In this document: piece by piece, positions 16,852-25,209 of the stretch
How the letters are laid out: each line of letters opens with the position of its first letter
How positions within the stretch are numbered: position 1 is the first letter of the stretch
Assembly (NCBI GenBank): GCA_030038195.1
Contig: JASHPJ010000085.1
Coordinates: forward strand, 1 to 33,797
Direction of reading: 5' to 3'
Length of the DNA stretch: 33,797 nucleotides
Source: Acidobacteriaceae bacterium
Lineage (GTDB): Bacteria > Acidobacteriota > Terriglobia > Terriglobales > Acidobacteriaceae
Made by a program: the position numbers and the translations under genes
Notes under the pieces: generated by a model
The model's input: only the letters and a program-made list of their open reading frames with translations
What the model was told of the DNA's origin: nothing
Databases searched by the model: none

Positions 16852-17406
16852 TCAGCGGGAATTGCCGAAGGCGCCGGGAAGGCTCTCGAAATATCCGGCG
16901 ACTTCGAGCCAATTATCTACGCGCACAAAACCGGTCACAGCCAGGTTGTGCGGTGCTGTGTACAGCAGCCCCTGTCCTTCAAAGCGCTGTAGATTGCGCG
17001 GCTGGTCGTCGATCAGAAAATCGGCGCGAAGAATGCTCTTGTCGCCGCAAAAAACATAATGCGTGGGTGGAATGAACGAAAAGTGCCGCTGCAGCCAGCG
17101 ATATTTAGGCCCCAGGGAATTCGGCACCACCATCGCCTGCGTGGCGATGAAGATTTCAAACCGCGTGGAAAGCTCCTTAAGAACCCGCTGCGCGTCGGCC
17201 ATCAACGGCAGGTCTTCAAAAAAATCCTCGGCGTCGAGGAAGGCGCGCAGTTGCTGCTGGCGGTCGAGCGGCGTAATCTCCCATAGCCCTTTGCCCGCCA
17301 GGTCCTCGAGCGTCACATCCTCGTCAAAGGCTTGGTTGTAACGGCGCAGGTGCTCGGCCAGCGTGTCCGCCATCACCTCGTCCATGTCCACACAGATGCG
17401 CCGCAC
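16852..17406 (-). CDS. 5'(3')-deoxyribonucleotidase-like HAD phosphatase
   Basis: This HAD-superfamily enzyme of the NT5C type (PF06941) removes phosphate from deoxynucleoside monophosphates. From GTG at 17406 it has 184 residues, the usual family size. HAD motif I is D7-M-D9-E-V (nucleophile and acid/base); LIDDQPRN holds the motif IV acidic pair. AAGGAGG lies 11 bases before this GTG. A TTG at 17478 would add 24 residues not expected in the family and has no good ribosome site. The gene follows the zinc-ribbon gene on the same strand with a leader of about 75 bases containing a small CCCTT/AAGGG hairpin. Confidence 0.82.
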   Translation of the reverse strand: MRRICVDMDEVMADTLAEHLRRYNQAFDEDVTLEDLAGKGLWEITPLDRQQQLRAFLDAEDFFEDLPLMADAQRVLKELSTRFEIFIATQAMVVPNSLGPKYRWLQRHFSFIPPTHYVFCGDKSILRADFLIDDQPRNLQRFEGQGLLYTAPHNLAVTGFVRVDNWLEVAGYFESLPGAFGNSR

Positions 17407-17481
17407 GCCCTCGTTGCCCTCCTTGACTCCCCTTGAAAAGGGTAACAGGGCAGGAGCAGCCTCAGGCCGGCTCGGCAAAGC

Positions 17482-18255
17482 CTAACCGGGCCTGCGAATG
17501 GCGCGTCCCGCGCCGGGAATCGCTTCAGGCTGCGGAGCCTTCGGCGCCGGCGCCATCGCCGGATCCCAGTACAGCAGTCGGCTGCAACTGTCGCACGCCA
17601 GCAGCTCCCCTTCGCGCAACTGGTTCCAGGTCTGCGGTCTGACGCCCATCCGGCATCCGGTGCACTGCTGGTTGTCCGCGCGGACAATGCCTGTGCCGCG
17701 CGCCGCAGCCAGGCGATCGAACCGGCTCAGCCAGTCCGTCTCAATCAATGCGCGCACCGCGTCGCGCTCCGCGTTGAGCGCAGCCAGCCTTTCTGCCAGC
17801 TCCTGCCGCCGCGCCGCAATTCTCTCCCGTGTCTTTTCGAGGGCCGCGGCCAGCGATTCCACATCCGCTCGCGCCCGCGCCAGCGCTGCTTCCTGCTCTT
17901 CCGTGCGCTCCAGGCTGGCCAGTTCCTCGTTTTCCAGCCGCTCGATCTCGCTGGTCGCAAACTGGATCTCGTGCTCGATCGCTTCAGCCTGCGCTGAGGT
18001 CTTCACCGCGTCGAGCTGGGCGCGAAAATGCGCAGCTTTCTGCCGGTGGGCCGCAATCTCGCGCTCATGCTGCGTGCGCAGCATGTCCTCGCGGTTGATT
18101 GCGTCGGACACCTCAACCGACCGCCGTTCGGCCGTGGCAAGCTGGGCCTGCGCATAATCGAGCTCGGCGGGCAGCGCGCGCGTCTCTTCATTCACCCGCG
18201 CACGCTCAAGCTCCACGCTCTGCAGCTTTACAAGGTTTTCAATCAGGGCTTGCAT
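17482..18255 (-). CDS. Coiled-coil and C4 zinc-ribbon protein
   Basis: The protein has 257 residues from the ATG at 18255. A long alpha-helical coiled coil (about residues 1-185, rich in E, A, R, L) is followed by a C4 zinc ribbon with CTGC and CDSC pairs (zf-RING_7 type). This family is widespread; some members have been linked to RNA or translation processes, but the function is not settled. I prefer MQALIENLVKLQSVE as the N-terminus because relatives begin with a short lead into the helix. An in-frame TTG at 18288 would add 11 residues; neither has a clear ribosome site. It is divergent from the AsmA-like gene and probably co-transcribed with the deoxyribonucleotidase. Confidence 0.8.
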   Translation of the reverse strand: MQALIENLVKLQSVELERARVNEETRALPAELDYAQAQLATAERRSVEVSDAINREDMLRTQHEREIAAHRQKAAHFRAQLDAVKTSAQAEAIEHEIQFATSEIERLENEELASLERTEEQEAALARARADVESLAAALEKTRERIAARRQELAERLAALNAERDAVRALIETDWLSRFDRLAAARGTGIVRADNQQCTGCRMGVRPQTWNQLREGELLACDSCSRLLYWDPAMAPAPKAPQPEAIPGAGRAIRRPG

Positions 18256-18334
18256 CTGTGCAATGAAGTCTACGGCATCGACCGCCAAAACGGAAAATCT
18301 CTACCCCGGCCGCGCAAGTTGCATCTATGCCTAG

Positions 18335-20092
18335 ATGGAAGAAATACCTGCGAAAATGGAAAGCGAACGCAGTGAGGATATAAGCTTGGCGCAGAAATCC
18401 AACCGGCGCAGCCGCCGCTGGCTCAAGTGGACGTTATCTCTAGCGCTGGCGGCTTTCATCATCGCCGCCATCGCGGTCACCATCGCCATGCGCCGCGCTG
18501 AACCGATCCTGCGCACCTACATTGTTCAGGCTCTCTCAGATCACTTCCACGCCCGCGTCGAGCTTGGCAGCTTTCACATCTCCGTGGCGGACGGCTTGTG
18601 GGCTGAAGGCCGCGGCCTACGCATCTGGCCACCTGCACAGGTTCACAGCGTCGCTATCCCTGCACCAACCCCCGATCACCCTCTTATCAGCCTCGATGCG
18701 TTCCGCTTTCATGCGCCGCTGCGCTTCTCGCCGGGCAAGCCCATCCATATCTCCGTCGTGCAGCTTAAAGGGCTGGCCGTAGATATCCCTCCGAAGTCGC
18801 GGTTTACTCACAGCCTCTCCGCCGCGCCCGCTTTGAACCAGGACAGCGGCAAGTCAAATGTGGCGCAGGCGCTGCTCAATCTCGTTCTCGATAGCATCGT
18901 GTGCACAGACGCGCATCTGACCATTGAAACCAGCAAACCCGGCAAGCTACCGCTGGAGTTCGCCATCGCGCGTCTCACGCTCACCAATATCCAGCCCTCT
19001 GGAACCATGAACTTCGACGCGCAGTTGACCAACCCGCGGCCCACCGGAACCGTCTTCACTACCGGAACTTTCGGCCCATGGACCGTGGACGATCCAGGCG
19101 ACAGCGCTGTGGCCGGCCAGTACACCTTCAACCACGCAAACCTGGCCGATTTCAAAGGCATCGCCGGCACTCTCAGCTCCACCGGCAAGTACCAGGGCAC
19201 ACTCCGTGAACTGAACGTGGACGGTGTTACCGACACGCCCGACTTCCGGCTCACGCACTTCGGCTCGCCCATGCCGCTGCATACCCAGTTTCACGCCCAG
19301 GTGGATGCAACCAACGGCGACACGCGGCTCGAGCAGGTGAACGCCACGCTCGGGCAGTCACCGTTCACGGTCCGCGGAGAGATCGTGCGTGTGCCCGGCA
19401 ACTATGGCGCGGCAAAACCTCCGGCCGGGCAAAATGCCGCACCACGCATCCAAGGCCATGACATCTCGCTCATGGTCAGTGTAGACAGCGGCCACATCGA
19501 AGATTTCCTGCGTCTCTTCACTTCGAGTGGAACGTCGCTGTTGACCGGCACACTGGCCATGAAGACCTCGCTCGACATTCCTCCCGGCGCTAACCCTGTC
19601 CAGCAGCGCATGAAGCTCAACGGCAGCTTCACGCTCAACGGCGCGCAGTTTACTGACCTCAAGATCCAGCAGCGAATTGCGGAACTCAGCCTGCGCGGCC
19701 AGGGCCAGCCGAAGGAGGCTAAGAAAGACAACTCCGCAGCCGCGGTGCTCTCTACCATGCAGAGTGACTTTCAGATGAGCGGCGGCGTCATCACCCTGCC
19801 CGACCTCAAGTATTCCGTGCCCGGCGCAGACATCGATATGAAAGGAACCTATGGCGTAGACGGCGGCACGCTCAGCTTCACCGGCACGGCACGCATGCAG
19901 GCCACCGTCTCGCAGATGGTCGGCGGCTGGAAGGGCCTGCTGCTCAAGCCCGCCGACCGCTTCTTCAAAAAAGACGGAGCCGGAACCGAAGTGCCCATCC
20001 ACATCGGCGGCACGCGCGAGCATCCCGATTTCGGCGTCGACATCAAAGGCGTAAAGACCACCTCGCCACAGCGTCCTGACCAAAGCCAGTAG
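18335..20092 (+). CDS. AsmA-like membrane-anchored protein
   Basis: The 585-residue protein has a basic N-terminus, one membrane segment (about residues 32-52) and a beta-rich periplasmic region with an AsmA-type C-terminal domain (about 430-560; ...FSLTG-like pattern TLSFTGTARMQATVSQMVG). AsmA-like proteins bridge the envelope and are thought to move phospholipids to the outer membrane or aid its assembly. It is related in architecture to the TamB encoded at 4278-8300, but shorter. An internal ATG at 18356 is a possible start; neither has a strong ribosome site. It is divergent from the zinc-ribbon gene (80 bases) and convergent with the GTPase gene. Confidence 0.78.
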   Translation: MEEIPAKMESERSEDISLAQKSNRRSRRWLKWTLSLALAAFIIAAIAVTIAMRRAEPILRTYIVQALSDHFHARVELGSFHISVADGLWAEGRGLRIWPPAQVHSVAIPAPTPDHPLISLDAFRFHAPLRFSPGKPIHISVVQLKGLAVDIPPKSRFTHSLSAAPALNQDSGKSNVAQALLNLVLDSIVCTDAHLTIETSKPGKLPLEFAIARLTLTNIQPSGTMNFDAQLTNPRPTGTVFTTGTFGPWTVDDPGDSAVAGQYTFNHANLADFKGIAGTLSSTGKYQGTLRELNVDGVTDTPDFRLTHFGSPMPLHTQFHAQVDATNGDTRLEQVNATLGQSPFTVRGEIVRVPGNYGAAKPPAGQNAAPRIQGHDISLMVSVDSGHIEDFLRLFTSSGTSLLTGTLAMKTSLDIPPGANPVQQRMKLNGSFTLNGAQFTDLKIQQRIAELSLRGQGQPKEAKKDNSAAAVLSTMQSDFQMSGGVITLPDLKYSVPGADIDMKGTYGVDGGTLSFTGTARMQATVSQMVGGWKGLLLKPADRFFKKDGAGTEVPIHIGGTREHPDFGVDIKGVKTTSPQRPDQSQ

Positions 20093-20191
20093 CTCCCGCG
20101 CTTCGAAGCTGATAAGCCACCGTGGCGCCTTCCTCGGGAAATTGCCGCCTTGAATAATCCAACGCGGCCTGCATCGAAAGCGAGAATTGCA

Positions 20192-21259
20192 TTAACCCGC
20201 TTGACGCCGTAGACGCTCGGGCTTGGGCGGTGGCGGGCTGAAACAGTGAATGCGCCATTCAAGAAGCTCTCCAGCCATGCTCCTCACCTGCGCTTCCACA
20301 ATCGCCTGCAACCGGGCAGGAATGCCTATCGCGCGCAGATTCAGCGTGAGTTCGTGCGGATGCGCGGGTTCTGCGTCCAAATCGCCCTCCACCTCGACTG
20401 CTTCGCCATTTGCGCTCATAGCCGCCTTGAGCCAGCCGGCGGGGCAGCGATCGAACAGCTTCAAATGCGCAATGTGCACTCCGACCGCACTCAACTCCGC
20501 TTCCAGCTTCTCGAGAAGCGGCCCTGCCAGCGAAGCCGGCGACAGCGGGACCGGCAGCTTGCAGCGCGCGCTCAAATTGAGCCACGCCAGTGCGGCCTCA
20601 GCGCGCGCATATCGATCGTAATCCAGCTCCAGCGTCTTGTTGCCTGCCTCCTGGCAACCCGCCAGAACCTGGTCCAGCCATTCCTCCACTCCAGCTCCGC
20701 TCTTTGCACTCACCCGCAATAACGGCACGTCTGGAACCTCGACAGCATCCGGATAGCGGTCGGCTTTCGTCAGGCAAAGCAGGTCGGCCTCCTGCATCTG
20801 TTTGCGCATCAGGAAATCGATATTGGGGTCGGCTTCTCCGTTGAGCAGCGCAGACAGACGGGCCGGGTCTACCAGCACAGTCAGCGGCGCCACGCGGCAG
20901 CGCTCGAAATCCTCAAGCAGCGGCTGCAGAACCGTTGCAACAATGTCCGTGCAACTTCCTACCGGTTCGGCAAAGATCACATCCGGCGCGTAGCCGCGCA
21001 ACGTGTCGAATACGGAAAGAAGATCGCTGAACCGGCAGCAGAAACACCCGCCCGTCACTTCGCCGGCGGCAATTCCACGCTGTTCTACAAAGCGGGTATC
21101 CACCAGCTCATTGCCCTGATCGTTGAGCACCACGGCGCAGCGGTATCCGCGCTTTTCGAGCAGTTCGCAGGCTGCCAGGATCAGGCTCGTCTTTCCCGCG
21201 CCGAGAAATCCCCCGACCACGACCACCCATGGTCTCCATCCGCCGGCCGCAGAGCTCAT
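20192..21259 (-). CDS. COG0523/G3E GTPase (CobW-like)
   Basis: This 355-residue P-loop GTPase of the G3E class is related to CobW, UreG and HypB, which load metals or cofactors into proteins. Visible motifs are Walker A GGFLGAGKTS (16-25), the metal-binding CxCC in GGCFCC (C72, C74, C75), AEPVGSCTD (97-106), and the guanine-specificity TKAD (164-167). The C-terminal part does not look like a standard CobW_C domain. The ATG overlaps the stop of the GH116 gene (ATGA at 21256-21259), so the two are translationally coupled. A metallochaperone for a protein of this operon is a reasonable but unproven role. The client metal cannot be read from sequence. Confidence 0.88.
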   Translation of the reverse strand: MSSAAGGWRPWVVVVGGFLGAGKTSLILAACELLEKRGYRCAVVLNDQGNELVDTRFVEQRGIAAGEVTGGCFCCRFSDLLSVFDTLRGYAPDVIFAEPVGSCTDIVATVLQPLLEDFERCRVAPLTVLVDPARLSALLNGEADPNIDFLMRKQMQEADLLCLTKADRYPDAVEVPDVPLLRVSAKSGAGVEEWLDQVLAGCQEAGNKTLELDYDRYARAEAALAWLNLSARCKLPVPLSPASLAGPLLEKLEAELSAVGVHIAHLKLFDRCPAGWLKAAMSANGEAVEVEGDLDAEPAHPHELTLNLRAIGIPARLQAIVEAQVRSMAGELLEWRIHCFSPPPPKPERLRRQAG

Positions 21260-23970
21260 GCGCTCACCTCGATCTGCAGCCTGTCTCCGGCGCCGAGCCT
21301 GACTGCTTCACGAAGATTCACCACCACTGTTTTGCTGCGCCTTTCCACGGTGTTTGCCAGCACGGCGTCGCCCTTGCGCACAACAGCCGTCTGGCCCGCA
21401 GCGGAAATCTCGTACGCCTGGCAAGCCAAGCTGCCCTCGATCACCTGCAGGCTGAACTGCGCCGTGGTCGGCCGGTTGCGGTAAGCAAAGGTTCCCCAGC
21501 CGGTGGCGGTTGCCCAGAAACAGTCGAATCGATCGTGCGGAATGCGCGGCGCCACAACCAGCGCAGCCTTTGCGCCGTCATAGGCAAAGCCGCTCAGCGC
21601 CACGACAGTCGACCACGAGGACATGGCGCGCGCATAGTGATGCCCGCATTCCGCCTCATCCCACGGGTTGCGTTTTTCGCCGTCGTAGCGCAGGCGCGCA
21701 TTGCGCACGATTTCGATCCCCTTTTCGGCCATGCCCCACGAGATCATGAGCGCAGCCAGTGTGTACTCGAGCCCGGTCCATGCCTCGGAGTAGTACGGGA
21801 ACGGGATGTGCGGCCGTTCTGCCTTGCCATAGTCGCAAACCACGACCGCGGCCTCCTCGTTGAGCGCATAGGTGCGCGCCACATTGTCATGTGCGGCCAG
21901 AGTCTGCTTTGCGTTGTAACGATAGATGGACTCGAGTGTCGCGCGGATGTGCTCCGGATCAACCAGCGCTCCCAGGTTGTCGGCATCCGCGAGATACTGC
22001 CCCACCAGTTGATCGATAAGGCAGCCATCGCCGACCTGGTACTCCGGTTTCTCGGTATCTTCAGCTCCCATGCCTCCGCGCAGGCTGGCGGCAATCTCGC
22101 TGGCCTTGAAGCCGCGAATCTTCTGCACGTAATATTCGCCGTTGAAGAGATTGGCGTCGATCCAACGGCGTCCTCGCTCGCCCAGGCTGCGATAGTCCTG
22201 CGCCGCCGCGCTGTCGCCCACCGCCTCGGCCATCTCTGCGCACGCCCGCAGCGCGGCCAGGTAGTAGATGCTGCACATGGAATTCGGCCCGTAGAACTCG
22301 ACGTCGTACGTGTTGTGCTGCACGCCTTCAAGAACGCCACTGCGGTCGCTGTCCCACCCGCCCGGAATCCACGCAAACTCGATCGCCTTCTTCACCCGCG
22401 GCCAGAGGCCACGAAGCCATTCAAGATCGCCCGAGAGTTTCCAGTCCAGCCACGCGTGCACAATCTGGCCCATCTGGCCGTCGGCCGCAGCGTTGGACGA
22501 ACGCTCCTTTCCATCCGGCAGCAACTGGCGAAAATGCATGGCGCCGGCATCATCCATCGAGTAGCCGAAGGCGCTCTTGCGCAGCGACCGCGCAAATGCC
22601 GGAAAGAGAAACGGCGTAACAGTCTCGTAGTTCCACACGTGCGTGCAGTTGCCAAAGCAGCAGCCCGCCGTATCCCCGCTTCCTTCGAAAGCGTGAAACT
22701 CTCCGTCCGCCGTTCGGAAACATGTAGTCGTCGCCAGTGTTGAAAGATTGGCGCTGGCTGCATCCTTTACGGCGGCCGGCAGCGAGCTCTCCGCCAGCGC
22801 TGAGGCGAAGGACTTCGTGCGCGCCTCCAGCGTCTCCCAATGCGCAACGGCGTAAGCAACCGCCTGCCACGCGTCTGTGAAGCGAGTTGCATAGTAGTTG
22901 CCGATAATTGTGTTGCCTTCCCCGGCAGGCGACTCCCATCCGCACCACTCCGGCGTGCGATTGGGAAAATGCCAGCCAAGCATGAACCGGAAATCCGCCG
23001 TCTGGCCAGGCCCGATCTCAGCCTGCATGCAGACCGCACCCACCGCATTGTGCGGATCTGGTTGCGCCGTGAACCGTCCCTCTTTGGAAAACTGGTCCCA
23101 GAACAAGAGTGGCGAGTTCCACCATCGGCCCTGCGGCCAGCCAATCCAATATGTGACCTGCGCGCTGGAGCCGGGCAGCGCTGTCAGCGCAAAACTGCCG
23201 CTCATCGGATCGCTTGCCAGAATCCCCGGATTCGTCATCAGCAGCCCGGCCATGCCTTTTTCAACCCGGTATTCGTTGCTGCGCTGATCGGTCGCCTTGC
23301 CGGCGCCGTGCGCCAGGACCGGATTCTCGATCGAAAAAGCAATACTCGCCTTGGCAACCGCGCTGCCTGGATTCCTGACGCGATAATGCAGCATCGTCAC
23401 CGGCAGGCCGGAAGCCTCAATGTCATGTGGAACGAATGGCGAGAATGCATCAAGCTCCACCTTGACCGGAAGAACGCGATCGTGAAACTCGATGTGCGCG
23501 AGTGGATACGCCCCGGTGAAAGTTGCAGACTCCAGCCGACTCAGGCCCGGCACATTGTCGGAGCCCAACCCATCCGGACCTTCGTAAGGAGGCTGGATGC
23601 GGGATTCGAGCACCCGCGCTACCGGCTTGCCGCCACCTGCCTGGGCCCAGATGGAAGCAAAAGCATAGCGCGGTCGAAAGCCCTTGTTCGGCCGATTGAA
23701 GATCTCCCAGTCGCGCAACTGCCCGCGGCCTCCCAGGCTGATGCTGCCGGCCGCAACGCCGCCCAGCGGGAAAGCAATCATGCGCAGTTGGCGCCCTTCA
23801 AACCGACGCGGATAATCCTGCTCTTGCCGGGTCGATATGCTGTTGGGGAGTTCCTGCGCAGCTGCCGCTTGCGGCGTTGTAGACCAGTTGCCGGCCTGCG
23901 TCGCTGCGCCAAGCGCGCCTGCGGCCTGCTTCAGAAAATCGCGGCGGTCGGTCTTGAATCCATCGCTCAT
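21256..23970 (-). CDS. Tat-exported GH116 glycosidase (GBA2-like beta-glucosidase/xylosidase family)
   Basis: The 904-residue protein begins with a near-perfect Tat signal (T7-D-R9-R10-D-F-L-K14) and a hydrophobic Ala/Gly stretch. It has the GH116 N-terminal signature FPLGGVAAGSISLGGRGQLR and the C-terminal (alpha/alpha)6 barrel with the NTYDVEFYGPNSMCSIYYLA block. GH116 enzymes cleave beta-glucosides, beta-xylosides or glucosylceramide. I chose ATG at 23970 because GGAG lies 8 bases upstream and the Tat signal starts there. Upstream is a divergent RpiB-like gene (103 bases); downstream the G3E GTPase overlaps by 4 bases. Exact substrate is unknown. Confidence 0.9.
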   Translation of the reverse strand: MSDGFKTDRRDFLKQAAGALGAATQAGNWSTTPQAAAAQELPNSISTRQEQDYPRRFEGRQLRMIAFPLGGVAAGSISLGGRGQLRDWEIFNRPNKGFRPRYAFASIWAQAGGGKPVARVLESRIQPPYEGPDGLGSDNVPGLSRLESATFTGAYPLAHIEFHDRVLPVKVELDAFSPFVPHDIEASGLPVTMLHYRVRNPGSAVAKASIAFSIENPVLAHGAGKATDQRSNEYRVEKGMAGLLMTNPGILASDPMSGSFALTALPGSSAQVTYWIGWPQGRWWNSPLLFWDQFSKEGRFTAQPDPHNAVGAVCMQAEIGPGQTADFRFMLGWHFPNRTPEWCGWESPAGEGNTIIGNYYATRFTDAWQAVAYAVAHWETLEARTKSFASALAESSLPAAVKDAASANLSTLATTTCFRTADGEFHAFEGSGDTAGCCFGNCTHVWNYETVTPFLFPAFARSLRKSAFGYSMDDAGAMHFRQLLPDGKERSSNAAADGQMGQIVHAWLDWKLSGDLEWLRGLWPRVKKAIEFAWIPGGWDSDRSGVLEGVQHNTYDVEFYGPNSMCSIYYLAALRACAEMAEAVGDSAAAQDYRSLGERGRRWIDANLFNGEYYVQKIRGFKASEIAASLRGGMGAEDTEKPEYQVGDGCLIDQLVGQYLADADNLGALVDPEHIRATLESIYRYNAKQTLAAHDNVARTYALNEEAAVVVCDYGKAERPHIPFPYYSEAWTGLEYTLAALMISWGMAEKGIEIVRNARLRYDGEKRNPWDEAECGHHYARAMSSWSTVVALSGFAYDGAKAALVVAPRIPHDRFDCFWATATGWGTFAYRNRPTTAQFSLQVIEGSLACQAYEISAAGQTAVVRKGDAVLANTVERRSKTVVVNLREAVRLGAGDRLQIEVSA

Positions 23971-24073
23971 AGGCTGCTCTCCGGCGGCGTGTTCAGAGTA
24001 AACCAGACCACCCCTGCGGATCACTGGTTTCAGTGCTGCGCCGCAATTCGGTGAGCGCCTCAGGGCGACACGG

Positions 24074-24727
24074 TTACCGTAGAACCGGGGCGCCGGCGGC
24101 CAGGATACGCCGGTTGAAGGCTGCCTGAAGCACGGGATCGGCGATCGCTTCTATCTGCAGAAGGCTCTTCATGGCCGGGTATTCGATGGCGGGAAGCAGA
24201 AAGTTGTCAGGCAGCGCGTTGATAATCTCCGGAAATGACCGGTGCGTCGCGTCGGAAACATCCATCAGCCTGGTGCGGAACTCTTTTTGCGGAGTTGCGC
24301 GCTCCAGCGGATAGCCCGTGCCAAACTCTCCGCTGAAGAGCCGGTCGAAGATGAAGCGCAGGTTCACTTCGCCGGCCCATCCGTAGCCCTGGTTCAACGC
24401 CAGCGAGATGCAGTTGCCGGCGTTGATGCGCGCAAACATCCACGCGTCTAGATCGTTGAGGATATGTCCGCAGAAGACGCCGGGATATTGCAGCGCCGAG
24501 TTCAGGTAGCCCTGCCCGGTGCCGCAGCCGCCCACCACAAAGTCCACCAGCCTGAGGTTGAGAAGAATCGCGGTCATCAGGCCGGTGTGGATGTAAGAGA
24601 GCTCGGGATGCGCGCCGCGCTCAGTCATGCCCACGTTGAAGACTTCATGCCCGCGGCCTTCCAGGGCAGCCAGGATATCGGCATTGCGGTGCGCCGCGCT
24701 GGTCTCGTTAATCACTGCAATCCTCAT
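24074..24727 (-). CDS. Divergent RpiB/LacA-family sugar-phosphate isomerase-like protein
   Basis: The 217-residue protein belongs to the RpiB/LacAB family, which interconverts aldose and ketose phosphates. It keeps the central Cys loop (GGCGTGQG) but the N-terminal motif reads VINETSAAHRNAD instead of the usual DH(A/G)G, and it is about 60 residues longer than standard RpiB. These traits match a separate branch of the family whose substrate is unclear. The ATG at 24727 has AGGAGG 9 bases upstream; the frame is open further upstream but without family sequence. It lies between the GH127 fragment and the GH116 gene, in the same direction. A second, standard RpiB is encoded at 31027-31539. Confidence 0.8.
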   Translation of the reverse strand: MRIAVINETSAAHRNADILAALEGRGHEVFNVGMTERGAHPELSYIHTGLMTAILLNLRLVDFVVGGCGTGQGYLNSALQYPGVFCGHILNDLDAWMFARINAGNCISLALNQGYGWAGEVNLRFIFDRLFSGEFGTGYPLERATPQKEFRTRLMDVSDATHRSFPEIINALPDNFLLPAIEYPAMKSLLQIEAIADPVLQAAFNRRILAAGAPVLR

Positions 24728-24777
24728 GGTTTCGCGCCTCCTTTGGCTGGGCCGGCATGCGCGCCGCGCACTCTTGT

Positions 24778-25113
24778 TCAGACCGTCGGGAACTCCGCGA
24801 TGCGGAGCCGCGAGCAGCCGTATGGAATGAGCTCGACCACCGTCTCCGGCTGGCTGGTGCTCACCGGACTGGCCGGCACCGGCGCAGCGTTGGCTCCGTT
24901 CATGCCCCACTCCGGAACAAGCCGCGCCTTGACCCTCAGAATAATCGGAACGTCCTCGGGCCAGGGAAGGTATTCGGTGGAACCGGGAGCGCGCACCGGC
25001 TCGCCCTTTTGCGCAAACGGCATGGAGCTGATCTTATGAAAGCTCATCTCGCATTGCGGGTTGCTGCGATCGATGGAGAGCGCATAGTTCCAGAAATGAC
25101 GAGGCACCATCAA
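24778..25113 (-). pseudogene. C-terminal fragment of a GH127-like beta-L-arabinofuranosidase (DUF1680)
   Basis: The translated sequence (about 110 residues) matches only the end of GH127/DUF1680 proteins: a WNYAL block at its start, PEWGMN in the middle, and the closing VELIPYGCSRLRIAEFP, which is a family hallmark. The catalytic (alpha/alpha)6 barrel, roughly 500 residues, is missing. The frame runs upstream without any related sequence to the stop codon of the TonB-receptor gene. There is no ribosome site at the possible TTG/ATG starts (25113, 25110). The break falls next to three ATATACG copies and a hairpin, suggesting deletion or insertion at this point. Family recognition is from memory of conserved blocks. 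Confidence 0.65.
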
Positions 25114-25114
25114 T

Positions 25115-25137
25115 ATATACGATATACGCCATATACG
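25115..25137. repeat. Three ATATACG copies at the GH127 break point
   Basis: ATATACG occurs at 25115-25121, 25122-25128 (directly adjacent) and 25131-25137 (after CC). The AT-rich cluster sits exactly between the end of recognisable GH127 sequence and the hairpin downstream of the TonB-receptor gene. It may mark a recombination scar. Confidence 0.6.
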
Positions 25138-25166
25138 CTCCGGAAAGGCTTTTGGCCTTCCCGGAG
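25138..25166 (-). terminator. Hairpin downstream of the TonB-receptor gene, probable terminator
   Basis: CTCCGGAAAGGC (25138-25149) pairs with GCCTTCCCGGAG (25155-25166) at 11 of 12 positions, with a 5-base loop. It lies 43 bases after the receptor stop codon. No clear U-run follows in the minus direction (GCGTATAT), so the terminator call is moderate. Confidence 0.5.
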
Positions 25167-25209
25167 TATAGCCAGGCGGCTTCGTTTCTATTGAAGCTGG
25201 AGTTGAGCT

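Noticed and set aside
17407..17478. TTG start of the deoxyribonucleotidase at 17478
   Set aside because: The added residues precede the family's N-terminus, and there is no ribosome site, while GTG 17406 has AAGGAGG upstream.
21229..22743. 504-codon open frame opposite the GH116 gene
   Set aside because: Antisense to a clearly conserved glycosidase; composition is that of a shadow frame and no motif is seen.
24000..24050. Small CACTG/CAGTG hairpin between the RpiB-like and GH116 genes
   Set aside because: The stem is only 5 bp with no T-run; too weak to call as a terminator or regulatory site.
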